Assembly: GCF_900141735.1 (NCBI RefSeq)
Contig: NZ_FQYO01000003.1
Span: 248,001-312,000, forward strand
Direction of reading: 5' to 3'
DNA: 64,000 bases
From: Wenxinia saemankumensis
GTDB taxonomy: Bacteria; Pseudomonadota; Alphaproteobacteria; Rhodobacterales; Rhodobacteraceae
The notes under the pieces are model-generated. The model was given only the letters and a program-made list of their open reading frames with translations. It was not told the origin of the DNA and did no database searches. The position numbers and the translations under genes were made by a program. Shown here one piece after another: positions 25,058-33,915 of the stretch; within the stretch, counting starts at the first letter, position 1; each line of letters opens with the position of its first letter.

Positions 25058-26119
25058 TCAGGTCGCGGGCGTGCCGTCCCGCGCCGCGTGGCGCGCGAAT
25101 TCGGCCGCGGCGCGCGTCCAGACGCCGCCCGGATCCTCGTCTAGCGCCATCAGATGCGGCAGCAGCTGGCCCGCGAAATCCGCGGAGGATTCGCGCGGCA
25201 GCAGCGAGGGCAGATTGTCGATCGCCATCAGGTCGAGCGGCGGGTCCGCCGCGACCCGCAGCACCGGCGCCTCCCAGCCCGTCGCCGCGTCGTAGAGCGG
25301 CACAGGGTTGTAGTCGCTGTCCGGGTCGCAGGCGATGTCGCCGATGGCGCGCAGCGCGCGGGGGCCCTCGGCCATGGCGCGGTCCACGAAGACCGGCGTG
25401 CCGGGCCGGGCGAGGATGCAGTTGAAGAACAGCTCGTGCGCCGCGATCTGCGGGAAGGGCCCGCCCTCCGCCGTCTCGTCCTTGTCCCAGAGCGTGGGGG
25501 CGATGCCGCAGCGGCCCAGCAGGTCGGCGACCCCGGCCCCGACGCGGCCCGCGGCGCCGACGATCAGGGCGGTGGGGGCGGGGCCCTCCAGTCCGGCGCG
25601 CGACTCGGCGGCGAGCGCGTCGGCATCGCGCCACCCCTCGACCGGGCCGAGCGTGCCGCCCCGGCGCTGCGCGGCGAGCGCCAGCAGCGTGACCCCGGCC
25701 CCGGCGAAGCCGGCCCAGTAGCCGAAGGCAGCGACGCGGCGGCCCGCCGGATCCACGAGGTATTCCATGTCGAGCAGCGTGCCGCCCCCGGCGCGGAACC
25801 GACCCAGAAGCGCACGGCCCGAAAGCTGGCCCTTGTAGGCGTGGCCGAACATGACGTGCCGGTGGCGCAGCGGCGTCGTCTCCTCGGGCAGTTCCTTGAG
25901 GCCGAGGATGATCGCCTCGTCCGGCGCGTCGCGCCACGCGCCGGCCGGGGCGGTCCCCGCCCCCGCCGCGACGTAGTCGGCGAGCGGGAAGACGCGCTGC
26001 GCGCTTTCCTCAACGATCACGGCATGGCCGGCGGCGATCAGCCGCGCGGTCCCTTCGGGGGTGAGGGCGGCGCGGCGTTCGTTCGGGCGCGTCTCGACGC
26101 GGAGATGGAAGCGGCTCAT
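25058..26119 (-). CDS. Saccharopine dehydrogenase (NAD, lysine-forming type)
   Basis: The 353-residue protein resembles the LYS1-type saccharopine dehydrogenase and the alanine dehydrogenase/PNT N-terminal fold. RVETRPNERRAALTPEG binds substrate at the start; GLKELPEET, FGHAYKGQ and ALIVGAAGRVGAGV (nucleotide-binding) follow, with FNCILARPGTPVF later. The enzyme interconverts saccharopine with lysine and 2-oxoglutarate. No partner lysine-degradation gene is adjacent, so direction and pathway are uncertain. Start ATG 26119. Ten bases separate its upstream end from the stop of the next minus-strand gene. Confidence 0.85.
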   Translation of the reverse strand: MSRFHLRVETRPNERRAALTPEGTARLIAAGHAVIVEESAQRVFPLADYVAAGAGTAPAGAWRDAPDEAIILGLKELPEETTPLRHRHVMFGHAYKGQLSGRALLGRFRAGGGTLLDMEYLVDPAGRRVAAFGYWAGFAGAGVTLLALAAQRRGGTLGPVEGWRDADALAAESRAGLEGPAPTALIVGAAGRVGAGVADLLGRCGIAPTLWDKDETAEGGPFPQIAAHELFFNCILARPGTPVFVDRAMAEGPRALRAIGDIACDPDSDYNPVPLYDAATGWEAPVLRVAADPPLDLMAIDNLPSLLPRESSADFAGQLLPHLMALDEDPGGVWTRAAAEFARHAARDGTPAT

Positions 26120-26128
26120 GCGTCCGGC

Positions 26129-26986
26129 CTAGGCGCCCCCGCCGGGCACGGCAAGGGTCGCCGCGCGCTCGGCCCGCAGCTCGTCGATCCGGGCCATCGC
26201 CTCGCCCCGCGTATTGCGGATGTTCGGGCGATGTCCGCGCCCCTCGGCCCGCAGGCGAAGGTCGCGCTCGGTCTCGCTTCCCGGGGCGTGGCGCACCGCG
26301 CCCAGAAGGTGCCGCGCGGCCAGCGCGTCCTCGCGCAGGGACCAGGCGAGCCAGGCGGCGCTCTGGATCCGGGTGCCGGTATAGTCGGTCAGCAGGTACC
26401 AGCGCCGCCCGGTCGGCCGGATCGCGGTCTCGATCGCGTCGAAGACGGCGTGCGCGTCGCGGCCATGCGCGATGTCGAGGCCCGACAGGTCCAGCTCGAG
26501 CACCTCGGCCCGGGGGCGGAAGGTCAGGCGCGCGGCGATGTCGCCGGGCGCGAAGCTGGGCGCGTGCTCGATCCGGCGGCGGCGGCGCGAGGGCAGGGCG
26601 GACAGCGCCGCGAGCGCCGCGTCGCGGGTGGCGAAGAGGCGCGGATCGGCCTGGCCGCGCGCGCGGTCCCGCTCGATCTGGCGCAGCCCCTCGGGGCTGT
26701 CATCGACGCGGACCGTGCCCATCGAATGCGCCTCCTGCACGGCCTGCCCGCGGTGGGTGAAGGCGAACCATGCGGCGGGATCGACGCGGTAGGCGCCGGT
26801 ATGGATGAGGAAGAACCAGAGCGGCTCGCCGCTCTCGTCGATCCGGCGCTCCACCGCATCGTAGAACCGGTTGGCCCCCGCGCCGTCCGCGATGACGAGG
26901 CCGGCGAGATCGATCTCGACCAGTTGCAGACCCTCGTGGAGGCGGATCCGGTCCTGCAGGTCGGCGGGGGAGGGCGGCGCGGTCAT
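26129..26986 (-). CDS. Protein of unknown function with two copies of one domain
   Basis: I do not recognise this 285-residue protein. It contains an internal duplication. Residues about 16-100 (VEIDLAGLVIADG, FYDAVERRID, WFFLIHTGAYRVDPAAWFAF) match residues about 155-235 (LELDLSGLDIAHG, VFDAIETAIR, WYLLTDYTGTRIQSAAWLAW). The alternating strand/helix pattern is loosely STAS- or SpoIIAA-like. A basic helical linker and an Arg-rich tail follow each copy. No signal peptide or membrane segment. I chose ATG 26986 (MTAPPSPADL); the longer open frame upstream is low complexity. It is divergent from the peptidoglycan-binding protein gene. Confidence 0.7.
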   Translation of the reverse strand: MTAPPSPADLQDRIRLHEGLQLVEIDLAGLVIADGAGANRFYDAVERRIDESGEPLWFFLIHTGAYRVDPAAWFAFTHRGQAVQEAHSMGTVRVDDSPEGLRQIERDRARGQADPRLFATRDAALAALSALPSRRRRRIEHAPSFAPGDIAARLTFRPRAEVLELDLSGLDIAHGRDAHAVFDAIETAIRPTGRRWYLLTDYTGTRIQSAAWLAWSLREDALAARHLLGAVRHAPGSETERDLRLRAEGRGHRPNIRNTRGEAMARIDELRAERAATLAVPGGGA

Positions 26987-27167
26987 GGACCGGACTATCG
27001 CCGCCGGGCTGCCCTTGCGGCAAGTGGGGGCGGAGACACACCCCGTATGCGCTGACAGGGGCGCTGATATTGCATAGCGCGCCCCGCGGAGCCTTCTGTT
27101 GCGCGACCGGCGCGGCCCGAGACGGGCCTGCCGGGCCACGACGTTCCCTGACGACCGGAGGTCGACC

Positions 27168-28817
27168 ATGCCCCGTTCCCTGTCCCTTGCCGCCGCGCTC
27201 TCGCTGCTCGCGGCGCTGCCTGCCGCCGCCGAGGATGCCGCGCTCGCCCTCGGGATCGAACGGTACGAACGCCTCTCGCGCGCGCCGGGCGCCGAGGACG
27301 TGGTCGCGGCGACGGAGGCGCTGGCCCCGCTCGACTTCGCGGTGACGGCGGTGCCGAACGCCCGCTCGGGGAACGCCATCTCGGCGCTGCAGACCTGGGC
27401 CGAGGCGGCCGCCGAGGCGGACCGGGTGGTCGCGGTCCTGGCCGGCCGGTTCGTGACCGACGGGGATCGCAGCTGGCTGCTGACCGCGGATTCGGGCCGG
27501 GTGAGCCTGTTCGGCCTCGGCGACCGGGCGATCTCGGTCGAGAGCGTGATGGCCGTGCTGGCCCGCCATCCCGGGCGGGCGCTGCTGCTGGTCGCGGGGA
27601 CCGGCGACGATGCCGAGCTGACCCCCTACCTGTCGGACGGGGCCGCGCTGGCGGACGTGCCGCAGGGGGTGACCGTGATCACGGGACCGACCGGCGCGAT
27701 CTCCGACTTCATCCGGGACGAGCTGGCCGAGCCGGGGACGGACCTGATCGCCCGGGCCGGGCGCTACCGGCAGCTCGACCTCGCCGGCTACACGCCGCCG
27801 AGCCTCGTCCTGATCCCGGAAGGCACCGAGCGCCGGGCGCCGGAGCCCGAGCCCGAGCCGGAGGGGCCGAGCTCGACCGAGACCGCCCTCTGGGAGGGGA
27901 GCCGCACGCTCGACACCGTGGCGGCCTACCGCAACTACCTGTCGCGCTATCCGCGCGGGGCCTGGCGGAGCGAGGCCGAGGACGCGATCGCCGCCATCCT
28001 GGCCGAACCGAACCGCGACGCGCGCCTTGCCGAGGAGCGGATCGAGCTGAGCCGGGACGAGCGGCGCGGCATCCAGCGCGACCTGACGCAGCTGGGCTAC
28101 GACACGCGGGGGGTCGACGGCATCTTCGGCGCCGGCAGCCGCACGGCGATCCGCAACTGGCAGCAGCAGAACGGCTTCGCCCAGACCAGCTACCTCACGC
28201 CCGAGCAGATCGTCCGGCTCGACGCGCAGGCGACCCGGGCCGAGGCCGAGCGCGCCGCCGAGGCCGAGCGCCAGCGGGCCGAGCGCGAGCGGCTGGACCG
28301 CGCCTACTGGGACGAGACCGGGGCCGGCGGCACGCTGGCCGGGCTGACCACCTATCTGGAGCGCTATCCCGAGGGGCTCTTCGCCGGGACCGCGCGCGAG
28401 CGGATCGAGGCGCTTCAGCTGGCCGAGGCGGAGCGGGCGGACCGGGCCGACCGGCAGGCCTGGGCCGCCGCCGAGGAAGCGGGCCGGCCGGCCGATTACC
28501 GGGCCTATCTCGAAAGATTCCCCGAGGGGCGGTTCGCGCAGCAGGCCCGCGCCCGGATCGAGGCCGCGCGCCGGCCCAGCCCCGAGGTGCAGGCCGCCGA
28601 GCGGGCGCTGGGCCTCAACACGCTGACGATCCGGCTGATCGAGCAGCGGCTCAGCGCGCTCGGGTTCGCCGCCGGGGCGGTGGACGGGCAGATCGATGCC
28701 GATACGCGCCGGGCCCTCTCGGCCTACCAGGAGGGGCAGGGGCTGAACGCCACCGGCTTCGTCGACCAGGGCACGATCGTCCGGCTGATCGCCGACGGGC
28801 TGGAGGCGCTGCGATGA
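27168..28817 (+). CDS. Secreted caspase-like/peptidoglycan-binding protein
   Basis: The 549-residue protein starts with a signal peptide (MPRSLSLAAALSLLAALPAAA). Residues about 25-220 resemble the caspase-like (C14) fold in order of strands, but I see no His-Gly/Cys dyad, so it may be inactive. Two peptidoglycan_binding_1 domains follow: RRGIQRDLTQLGYDTRGVDG near residue 300 and IEQRLSALGFAAGAVDGQID near residue 490. Between them are an Ala/Glu/Arg-rich coiled-coil region and SEL1-like repeats (YLERYPEG, YLERFPEG). Probably periplasmic and cell-wall associated. ATG 27168 has CGGAGG upstream. Its stop overlaps the next ATG by four bases. Confidence 0.8.
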   Translation: MPRSLSLAAALSLLAALPAAAEDAALALGIERYERLSRAPGAEDVVAATEALAPLDFAVTAVPNARSGNAISALQTWAEAAAEADRVVAVLAGRFVTDGDRSWLLTADSGRVSLFGLGDRAISVESVMAVLARHPGRALLLVAGTGDDAELTPYLSDGAALADVPQGVTVITGPTGAISDFIRDELAEPGTDLIARAGRYRQLDLAGYTPPSLVLIPEGTERRAPEPEPEPEGPSSTETALWEGSRTLDTVAAYRNYLSRYPRGAWRSEAEDAIAAILAEPNRDARLAEERIELSRDERRGIQRDLTQLGYDTRGVDGIFGAGSRTAIRNWQQQNGFAQTSYLTPEQIVRLDAQATRAEAERAAEAERQRAERERLDRAYWDETGAGGTLAGLTTYLERYPEGLFAGTARERIEALQLAEAERADRADRQAWAAAEEAGRPADYRAYLERFPEGRFAQQARARIEAARRPSPEVQAAERALGLNTLTIRLIEQRLSALGFAAGAVDGQIDADTRRALSAYQEGQGLNATGFVDQGTIVRLIADGLEALR

Positions 28818-29344
28818 GCGCGGTGCCCGAGAGCGCGCTGCGGATCTGCCGCCTCGCCGATGCGCCGCACAGCGTGGACGAGGTGGAGCGCCTGATCACC
28901 GAGACCTGGCCCGACTGGTACGGCGGGGCGGAGCAGGGCGGCGGCCGGGGCGTGGCGCGCGACGACCTCGCCCTGCGGATGGCGCGGACGGGGGTGCCGC
29001 TCGGGTTCGTCGCGCTGCTGGACGGGCGCGCGATCGGCACGGTGGCGCTGGGCCTGAACGGTCACGGGGCCGAGCCGGCGGAGGGGCCCTGGATCAACGG
29101 ACTATGCGTCGCGCCGGACCGGCGCGGCGCCGGGATCGGCGCGGCGCTGGTCGCCGCCGCCGAGGCCGAGCTCTGCCGGCAGGGCTATCCGCGCGCCTAC
29201 GCCACCGCGCGCGAGGCCCGCACGCTGTTCCTGCGCCGGGGCTGGCGCTGCCTGCGCGTGCTCGAGGACGGCTGGCACGTCCTGGCGCGCGATTACGACC
29301 GCCCGGACGGCCCCGCGCTGACCGTGGTGCCGGGCGGGGCCTGA
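28814..29344 (+). CDS. GNAT-family N-acetyltransferase
   Basis: The 176-residue protein has the acetyl-CoA-binding signature INGLCVAPDRRGAGIGAALV at about residues 95-114, then a helix and AREARTLFLRRGWRCL typical of the C-terminal acyl site. It would transfer an acetyl group to an amine; the acceptor is unknown. It is translationally coupled to the upstream gene by an ATGA overlap and followed by a strong terminator, so the two form one operon. Start ATG 28814. Confidence 0.88.
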   Translation: MSAVPESALRICRLADAPHSVDEVERLITETWPDWYGGAEQGGGRGVARDDLALRMARTGVPLGFVALLDGRAIGTVALGLNGHGAEPAEGPWINGLCVAPDRRGAGIGAALVAAAEAELCRQGYPRAYATAREARTLFLRRGWRCLRVLEDGWHVLARDYDRPDGPALTVVPGGA

Positions 29345-29395
29345 GGGCGCCCCCGTGGGGCGGCCGGCCCCGGACATGCCGCGCCCCCGGACGAC

Positions 29396-29433
29396 AGAGG
29401 GCCCGGCCGGGACGATCCCCGGCCGGGCCCTCT
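29396..29433. terminator. Strong bidirectional hairpin between convergent genes
   Basis: AGAGGGCCCGGCCGGG (29396-29411) pairs with CCCCGGCCGGGCCCTCT (29417-29433) around a five-base loop. It lies between the GNAT gene and the PPC-domain gene, which converge, so it can serve both. Confidence 0.85.
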
Positions 29434-29452
29434 CCTTCCGCGACCCGCGCCG

Positions 29453-30745
29453 TCAGTTGGCGGGGACGTAGCGCTCCACCACCAGGCGGATCAGGCTGGT
29501 CTGCGATTCGTCGTACTGCTTCACGCCCAGCAGGTAGGTGCCCGGCAGGACGCGGGTCGCGATCATCGAATCGTAGGACGATCCGCTGTCGTCGTTGTAG
29601 GCGACCTCGCGCCCGATATCGTCGTAGAGGAAGATCACCGGGTCGCCGTTGCCGTTGGCCACCGCCTCGATCAGCAGCAGGCCGCCCTCGTCCACGTCGA
29701 TCCGGAACCAGCTGGCATCCGATCCGACCTGCGCGTCGTGGCGCAGGCGGGACTGCGCGACGCCGAGCTCGGTGATCGGGTAGGACCCGTCGAGCGGCGG
29801 GCTCGCCTCGCCGGCGGCGATCAGCGCGTCCATCGCGGCGCGCGGATCGTATTCCGTCACCGAGACGGTGATCGGCTCGTTGCTGTCGGACAGGGCGGCG
29901 AGCTCGATGCAGTACTCGCCCGCCGCGAGCGGGGTCGTCATGTCGAGCTGGCTGTTGAGGCCGTCGTAATCGTCGTTCTCGGCCAGGTAGTTGCCCGCCC
30001 CGTCATAGAGCGTGACGACCGGGTCCGCGAATTCGTTGGTCGCGGTGATCGTGATCGGCGCGGGCTGCGACAGGGTGAAGGTCCAGGCGTCGATCTGGTT
30101 GACCGGCGCGGTCGCCGAGACCCCGCCCATCGACAGGCTGCCGTCGATCGGCCCGTCGCCGAGCGCGTTCGACGCCATCGTGCAGCCGCCGGTCGAGGGG
30201 GTGCCCGTATCGGTCCCCGTGTCGGTCGCGGTTTCGGTCCCCGTGTCCGCCGCGGTGTCGGTTCCGGCATCGACCGGCATCGCGCCGCCGCCATCGGTGA
30301 GCTGGTCCTGACCGTCGCGGCTGACCCGGACGAAGCCGGTCATCGGCGAGCCGTCGTAGCTCTGCATCGACAGGCAGTAGGTGCCGGGCTCCAGCGTCGT
30401 CGCCGCGTAGGATGCGCCGCCGCCGCCCGAATCATCGTCCGAGAGCAGGATCTCGCCCGCCGCGTCGCGCAGGTCGATCACCGGATCGCCACCACCGCGC
30501 CCCTCGGCCTCGAGCCGGACGGCGGTCGGAGCCGAGACCGAGAACAGGCCGGTATACTGGTTGTTCATCAGGACCAGCGCCATCTGCTCGAGGTAGTCGC
30601 CCGAGGTCGCGATGTCCGAGGCCTCTTCCGAGCCGCCGAGCCAGGTGCCGTTCGCGCCGAACCCGCCGCACAGGTCCTGCGCCGAGGCGGCGCCGCCGAA
30701 GGCGAAGAGGCCGCCCGCCAGCGCGGTGGTTGCAAAGAACTTCAT
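29453..30745 (-). CDS. Secreted protein with repeated PPC-like domains
   Basis: The 430-residue protein has a signal peptide (MKFFATTALAGGLFAFGGAASA) and three beta-rich domains resembling the bacterial pre-peptidase C-terminal (PPC) fold. Each carries the pattern DPVIxLxD...DDxxG...LxxGxYxL (DPVIDLRDAAGEILLSDDD, DPVVTLYDGAGNYLAENDD, DPVIFLYDDIGREVAYNDD). A Thr/Asp-rich linker around residues 165-190 (TDTAADTGTETATDTGTDTG) separates domain one from domain two. No peptidase domain is present, so it may be an adhesin or envelope structural protein. ATG 30745 has AGGGAG upstream. Ends at the shared terminator 29396-29433. Confidence 0.85.
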   Translation of the reverse strand: MKFFATTALAGGLFAFGGAASAQDLCGGFGANGTWLGGSEEASDIATSGDYLEQMALVLMNNQYTGLFSVSAPTAVRLEAEGRGGGDPVIDLRDAAGEILLSDDDSGGGGASYAATTLEPGTYCLSMQSYDGSPMTGFVRVSRDGQDQLTDGGGAMPVDAGTDTAADTGTETATDTGTDTGTPSTGGCTMASNALGDGPIDGSLSMGGVSATAPVNQIDAWTFTLSQPAPITITATNEFADPVVTLYDGAGNYLAENDDYDGLNSQLDMTTPLAAGEYCIELAALSDSNEPITVSVTEYDPRAAMDALIAAGEASPPLDGSYPITELGVAQSRLRHDAQVGSDASWFRIDVDEGGLLLIEAVANGNGDPVIFLYDDIGREVAYNDDSGSSYDSMIATRVLPGTYLLGVKQYDESQTSLIRLVVERYVPAN

Positions 30746-31003
30746 GCTGAAAATCTCCCTGGTGGTCGTCTGCCGGCAGCCTAGCCCGTCGCCCCGGGCC
30801 GGGCCACAAGTTTCCGAAGCGGCAGGTCGCCGCCGGGGGCGGGCGGGGCTGGCGGAGAGCCGGGGCGGAGGGGGCCGCGGCTGCTGACCCGGAAAAGGGG
30901 GAGCGGGCCGGCGACCGGGTCGGTTCCCGGCGGGGCGGGGCCGGGCCGCGGGAAGGACGCGAGGGACGTGTCCGGTGGGACGAGGCCCGGTGGGCGGCAC
31001 TCT

Positions 31004-31065
31004 GGCAGGACGGGGGCAGGACGGGGGCCAGGACGGGGGCAGGACGGGGGCGGGACGGGAGCGGG
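31004..31065. repeat. GGCAGGACGGG short tandem repeats
   Basis: Five degenerate copies of GGCAGGACGGG lie between the PPC gene and rpmJ, inside the 420-base gap 30746-31165. The gap otherwise contains GC-rich sequence, the rpmJ terminator at its right end, and the PPC-gene promoter region at its left end. I see no gene in it. Confidence 0.75.
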
Positions 31066-31117
31066 GCGGGGGCGACGGACCCGGGCGGCGGGCCCGATCC
31101 GCCCCCCGAACGAGAAA

Positions 31118-31139
31118 GGGCCGCGCTGTCGCGCGGCCC
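31118..31139 (-). terminator. Hairpin after rpmJ
   Basis: GGGCCGCGC pairs with GCGCGGCCC around a four-base loop, 27 bases past the rpmJ stop. On the minus strand it is followed by TTTCTCGTTCG. Confidence 0.75.
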
Positions 31140-31165
31140 CCGATCGGTTCCGGTGCGGTCCGGTC

Positions 31166-31291
31166 TCAGCCCTGGCGGGCCTTGAACCGGCGCTGGGTCT
31201 TGTTGATCACGTAGACCCGGCCCTTGCGGCGCACGACGCGGCAATCGCGGTGGCGCTGCTTGAGCGAACGGAGCGAGTTGGCGACCTTCAT
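31166..31291 (-). CDS. rpmJ: 50S ribosomal protein L36
   Basis: The 41-residue protein [20 protein letters not shown]... is the YkgO-type L36, with only one cysteine and no zinc ribbon, as usual in Rhodobacterales. The basic C-terminus [11 protein letters not shown] is typical. The ATG at 31291 has GGAGAGCGCC upstream; a longer open frame upstream reads through the tRNA-Val gene and is not real. It lies 80 bases downstream of tRNA-Val on the same strand, and may be read from the same promoter. Confidence 0.95.
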   Translation of the reverse strand: MKVANSLRSLKQRHRDCRVVRRKGRVYVINKTQRRFKARQG

Positions 31292-31371
31292 GGCGCTCTC
31301 CCCATCTGTCGCGGCGCGGCGATGCGCCTTGATTGCGTCATGCGGTCCCGGAGGGCCCGCGGTGAATGGCG

Positions 31372-31446
31372 TGGTGGGCGGTACAAGGTTCGAACTTGTG
31401 ACCCCTTCGATGTCAACGAAGTGCTCTACCACTGAGCTAACCGCCC
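31372..31446 (-). tRNA. tRNA-Val (anticodon GAC)
   Basis: The minus-strand sequence folds as a complete 75-base tRNA. GGGCGGT pairs with ACCGCCC; D arm GCTC-AGTGGTA-GAGC; anticodon stem CTTCG/CGAAG with loop TTGACAT; T arm ACAAG-TTCGAAC-CTTGT. Discriminator A and an encoded CCA (31372-31374) complete it. The anticodon GAC reads valine codons. Confidence 0.97.
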
Positions 31447-31536
31447 GTTCCCGATGGGATCCCCCCGCGCGTCCCGGTCCCCGGCAAGTGCCCGAAAGAC
31501 AAGGACGCGGGACAGGGCCCGCGTCAGGTGCGGTGC

Positions 31537-31565
31537 CGTATAAAAGGAGTCGGTGGGGGGATCAA
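31537..31565 (-). promoter_or_regulatory. Probable sigma-70 promoter for tRNA-Val (and rpmJ)
   Basis: On the minus strand, TTGATC (31565-31560) and TATACG (31542-31537) are separated by 17 bases, about 90 bases upstream of the mature tRNA end. This is the best promoter match in the 180-base gap to the next gene. Confidence 0.55.
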
Positions 31566-31626
31566 GGGCTTTCGGCGGCGCGTTCGCGAAGGCTAGGATG
31601 ACGCGGTCAGGCGGGAGATCACGGGC

Positions 31627-32481
31627 ATGTCGGAGCGGGCCTTCACCCTCGTTCGGCCGTTGCGGCGCACGACCTGCGTCGTCTTCGCCTCGCCCCATTC
31701 GGGCCGGCACTACCCCGACGAGATGCGGCGCGCCACGCGGCTCGACGAGACCGCGCTGCGGTCCTCCGAGGATGCCTTCGTCGACGAACTCTTCGCCGCC
31801 GCTCCGGGACAGGGCGCGCCGCTGATCGCCGCGACCGCCGCCCGCGCCTGGCTCGACCTCAACCGCGCGCAGGACGAACTCGACCCCGCGCTGGTCGAGG
31901 GGGTCCGCCGGGGCGCGCACAATCCGCGCGTGGCCTCCGGCCTCGGCGTGGTGCCGCGGGTCGTCGCCGGCGGGCGGCCGATCTACGAGGGCAAGCTGCC
32001 GCTGGACGCCGCCCGCGCCCGCATCGCGGCGGGCTGGGTGCCCTACCACGCGGCCCTGTCCGACCTGCTGGAGGAGAGCCGCGAGGCCTTCGGCGAGGCG
32101 ATCCTGATCGACTGCCACTCGATGCCGCACGAGGCGCTGGACCAGGGCCCGGGGCGGCGGGCCGACGTGATCCTCGGCGACCGGTTCGGCGCCGCGGCGC
32201 GCGGCGACCTCGTCGACCGGATCGAGGCGGTCTTCGCCGGGGCGGGCCTGCGCGTCGCGCGCAACATGCCCTTCGCCGGGGCCTACACGACGCAGGCCTA
32301 TGGCCGCCCGGCCCGCCGCCGCCACGCCGTGCAGGTGGAGCTCGACCGCGCGCTCTACATGGACGAGGCGCGGGTGGAGAAGGCGCCGGGCTTCGACGCC
32401 TTCCGCGCGGTGATGGACGGGATCGTCGCGGATCTCGCGGCGCTCGGCCGGCCGCAGGACCGCGCGGTCGCGGCGGAGTAG
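31627..32481 (+). CDS. N-formylglutamate amidohydrolase family protein
   Basis: The 284-residue protein has the family metal-site motifs SPHSGRHYP near residue 23 and ILIDCHSMPH near residue 160. ATTQAYG-like YTTQAYGRP and an internal VQVELDRALYMDE, which supplies a glutamate, complete the fold. The family releases formate from N-formylglutamate at the end of histidine breakdown, but no other hut genes are nearby, so the true substrate may differ. ATG 31627 is used. It is followed 65 bases later by zapE. Confidence 0.87.
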   Translation: MSERAFTLVRPLRRTTCVVFASPHSGRHYPDEMRRATRLDETALRSSEDAFVDELFAAAPGQGAPLIAATAARAWLDLNRAQDELDPALVEGVRRGAHNPRVASGLGVVPRVVAGGRPIYEGKLPLDAARARIAAGWVPYHAALSDLLEESREAFGEAILIDCHSMPHEALDQGPGRRADVILGDRFGAAARGDLVDRIEAVFAGAGLRVARNMPFAGAYTTQAYGRPARRRHAVQVELDRALYMDEARVEKAPGFDAFRAVMDGIVADLAALGRPQDRAVAAE

Positions 32482-32545
32482 GGGCCCGGCGGCATCCGGG
32501 GGGGCGCCTCTTTCCCAGGCGGGGCGATCCCGCTACCTCACGGCC

Positions 32546-33655
32546 ATGAGCGTGACCGAAGCCTATGCCGCCCGCGTCCGGGAGGGCGCCCTGACCCCCG
32601 ATCCCGTGCAGGAGTCCCTCCTGCCCGAGCTCGACCGGATCGCCGAGGGGCTGGCCCGCCAACCGCCGGCGAAGCGTTCGCTTTTCCGGCGCAGCGCGCC
32701 CGAGCCGGTGCGCGGGCTCTATCTCTGGGGCGGGGTGGGGCGCGGCAAGTCGATGCTGATGGACCTGCTCTATGCCGAGGTCTCGGTGCCGAAGGAGCGA
32801 CGGCATTTCCACGCCTTCATGCAATGGGTCCATGCCGAGATGAACAAGGCGCGTGCGCGCGGCGTGGACGATGCGATCCGGCCCGTGGCCGAGGACCTGG
32901 CGGGGCGGGTGCGCTTTCTCGCCTTCGACGAGATGCAGATCACCGACATCACGGACGCGATGCTGGTCGGGCGGCTCTTCGAGCGGTTGTTCGAGGCGGG
33001 GGTGACGGTGGTCACCACCTCGAACCGGCCGCCGGACGATCTCTACAAGGACGGGCTGAACCGGGCGATCTTCCTGCCCTTCATCGAGATGCTGAAGGAC
33101 CGGCTGGAGGTCGTTCATTTCGCGGACGGGGCCGATCACCGGCAGGGGCGGCTCGCCGGGCGGGTGCGCTACTTCACCCCCGTCGATGCCGAGGCGCGGG
33201 CCGGGATGAACGCGGTCTGGGCGGAGCTGGGCGGGGCCGAGGCCGCGCCGGAGGTGCTGCGCGTCCACGGGCGCGCGGTCGAGATCCCCGCCTTCGTCAG
33301 CGGCGCGGCGCGGGCGTCGTTCTACGACCTGTGCGGCCGGCCGCTGGGCCCGGCCGACTACCTGGCGCTGGCCGAGGCGGCGCGGGTGCTGCTGCTGGAC
33401 GAGATCCCGCAGCTCTCGAGCGACAACTTCAACCAGGCGAAGCGCTTCGTGACCCTCGTCGATGCGCTCTACGAGGGGAAGGTCGCGCTCTTCGCCTCGG
33501 CCGCGGCCGAGCCCGAGAGCCTCTATGTCGAGGGGGAGGGCAGCTTCGAGTTCGCGCGGACCGCCTCGCGCCTGCGGGAGATGGCCTCGGACGGCTGGGG
33601 GCGGCCTGCCCTCGACGGGGAAGCGGGGGCGGAGGACGCGAAAGGGGGCCGTTGA
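32546..33655 (+). CDS. zapE: Cell division ATPase ZapE (AFG1-like)
   Basis: The 369-residue P-loop ATPase has Walker A GGVGRGKSMLMDLL near residue 60, Walker B FLAFDEMQITDI near residue 130, and the AFG1-family segments TSNRPPDDLYKDGLNR and DEIPQLSSDNFNQAKRF. In E. coli ZapE associates with the Z-ring under stress; eukaryotic AFG1 acts in mitochondrial protein quality control. ATG 32546 follows a weak ribosome site. Downstream genes are not obviously related. The 260-base gap 33656-33915 is less GC-rich than the surroundings and holds no gene. Confidence 0.92.
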   Translation: MSVTEAYAARVREGALTPDPVQESLLPELDRIAEGLARQPPAKRSLFRRSAPEPVRGLYLWGGVGRGKSMLMDLLYAEVSVPKERRHFHAFMQWVHAEMNKARARGVDDAIRPVAEDLAGRVRFLAFDEMQITDITDAMLVGRLFERLFEAGVTVVTTSNRPPDDLYKDGLNRAIFLPFIEMLKDRLEVVHFADGADHRQGRLAGRVRYFTPVDAEARAGMNAVWAELGGAEAAPEVLRVHGRAVEIPAFVSGAARASFYDLCGRPLGPADYLALAEAARVLLLDEIPQLSSDNFNQAKRFVTLVDALYEGKVALFASAAAEPESLYVEGEGSFEFARTASRLREMASDGWGRPALDGEAGAEDAKGGR

Positions 33656-33915
33656 CCGGCCCCCGTTATATCGTACCCGCCTGTCAATAACCCATCGCCC
33701 CGAAGTGCGCGGTCGTCCCGGGATACCATACCTGCGTCCGGCGGCACCCTCGGCCCAAGATATAGCGTGAGGGTGATTCGGCGGTAAAGCGGAAATTCAC
33801 CTTGTCCACAGGTTCCGCACCGAGGTCGCGCTGGCCGGGGCGCAGGGCAGAGCTATCATGCCGGGCGGCGACGGGCCGCGATCCGCGCCGCCCGCCCCCG
33901 GACAAGGAGCCCACG

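Noticed and set aside
26987-27379. Extended N-terminus for the duplicated-domain protein
   Set aside because: The upstream frame is Ser/Ala/Arg low complexity and overlaps the divergent gene's promoter and coding sequence.
33802-33810. TTGTCCACA resembles a DnaA box, in a less GC-rich stretch
   Set aside because: A single one-mismatch box without further boxes, dnaA, or parAB nearby does not support an origin.
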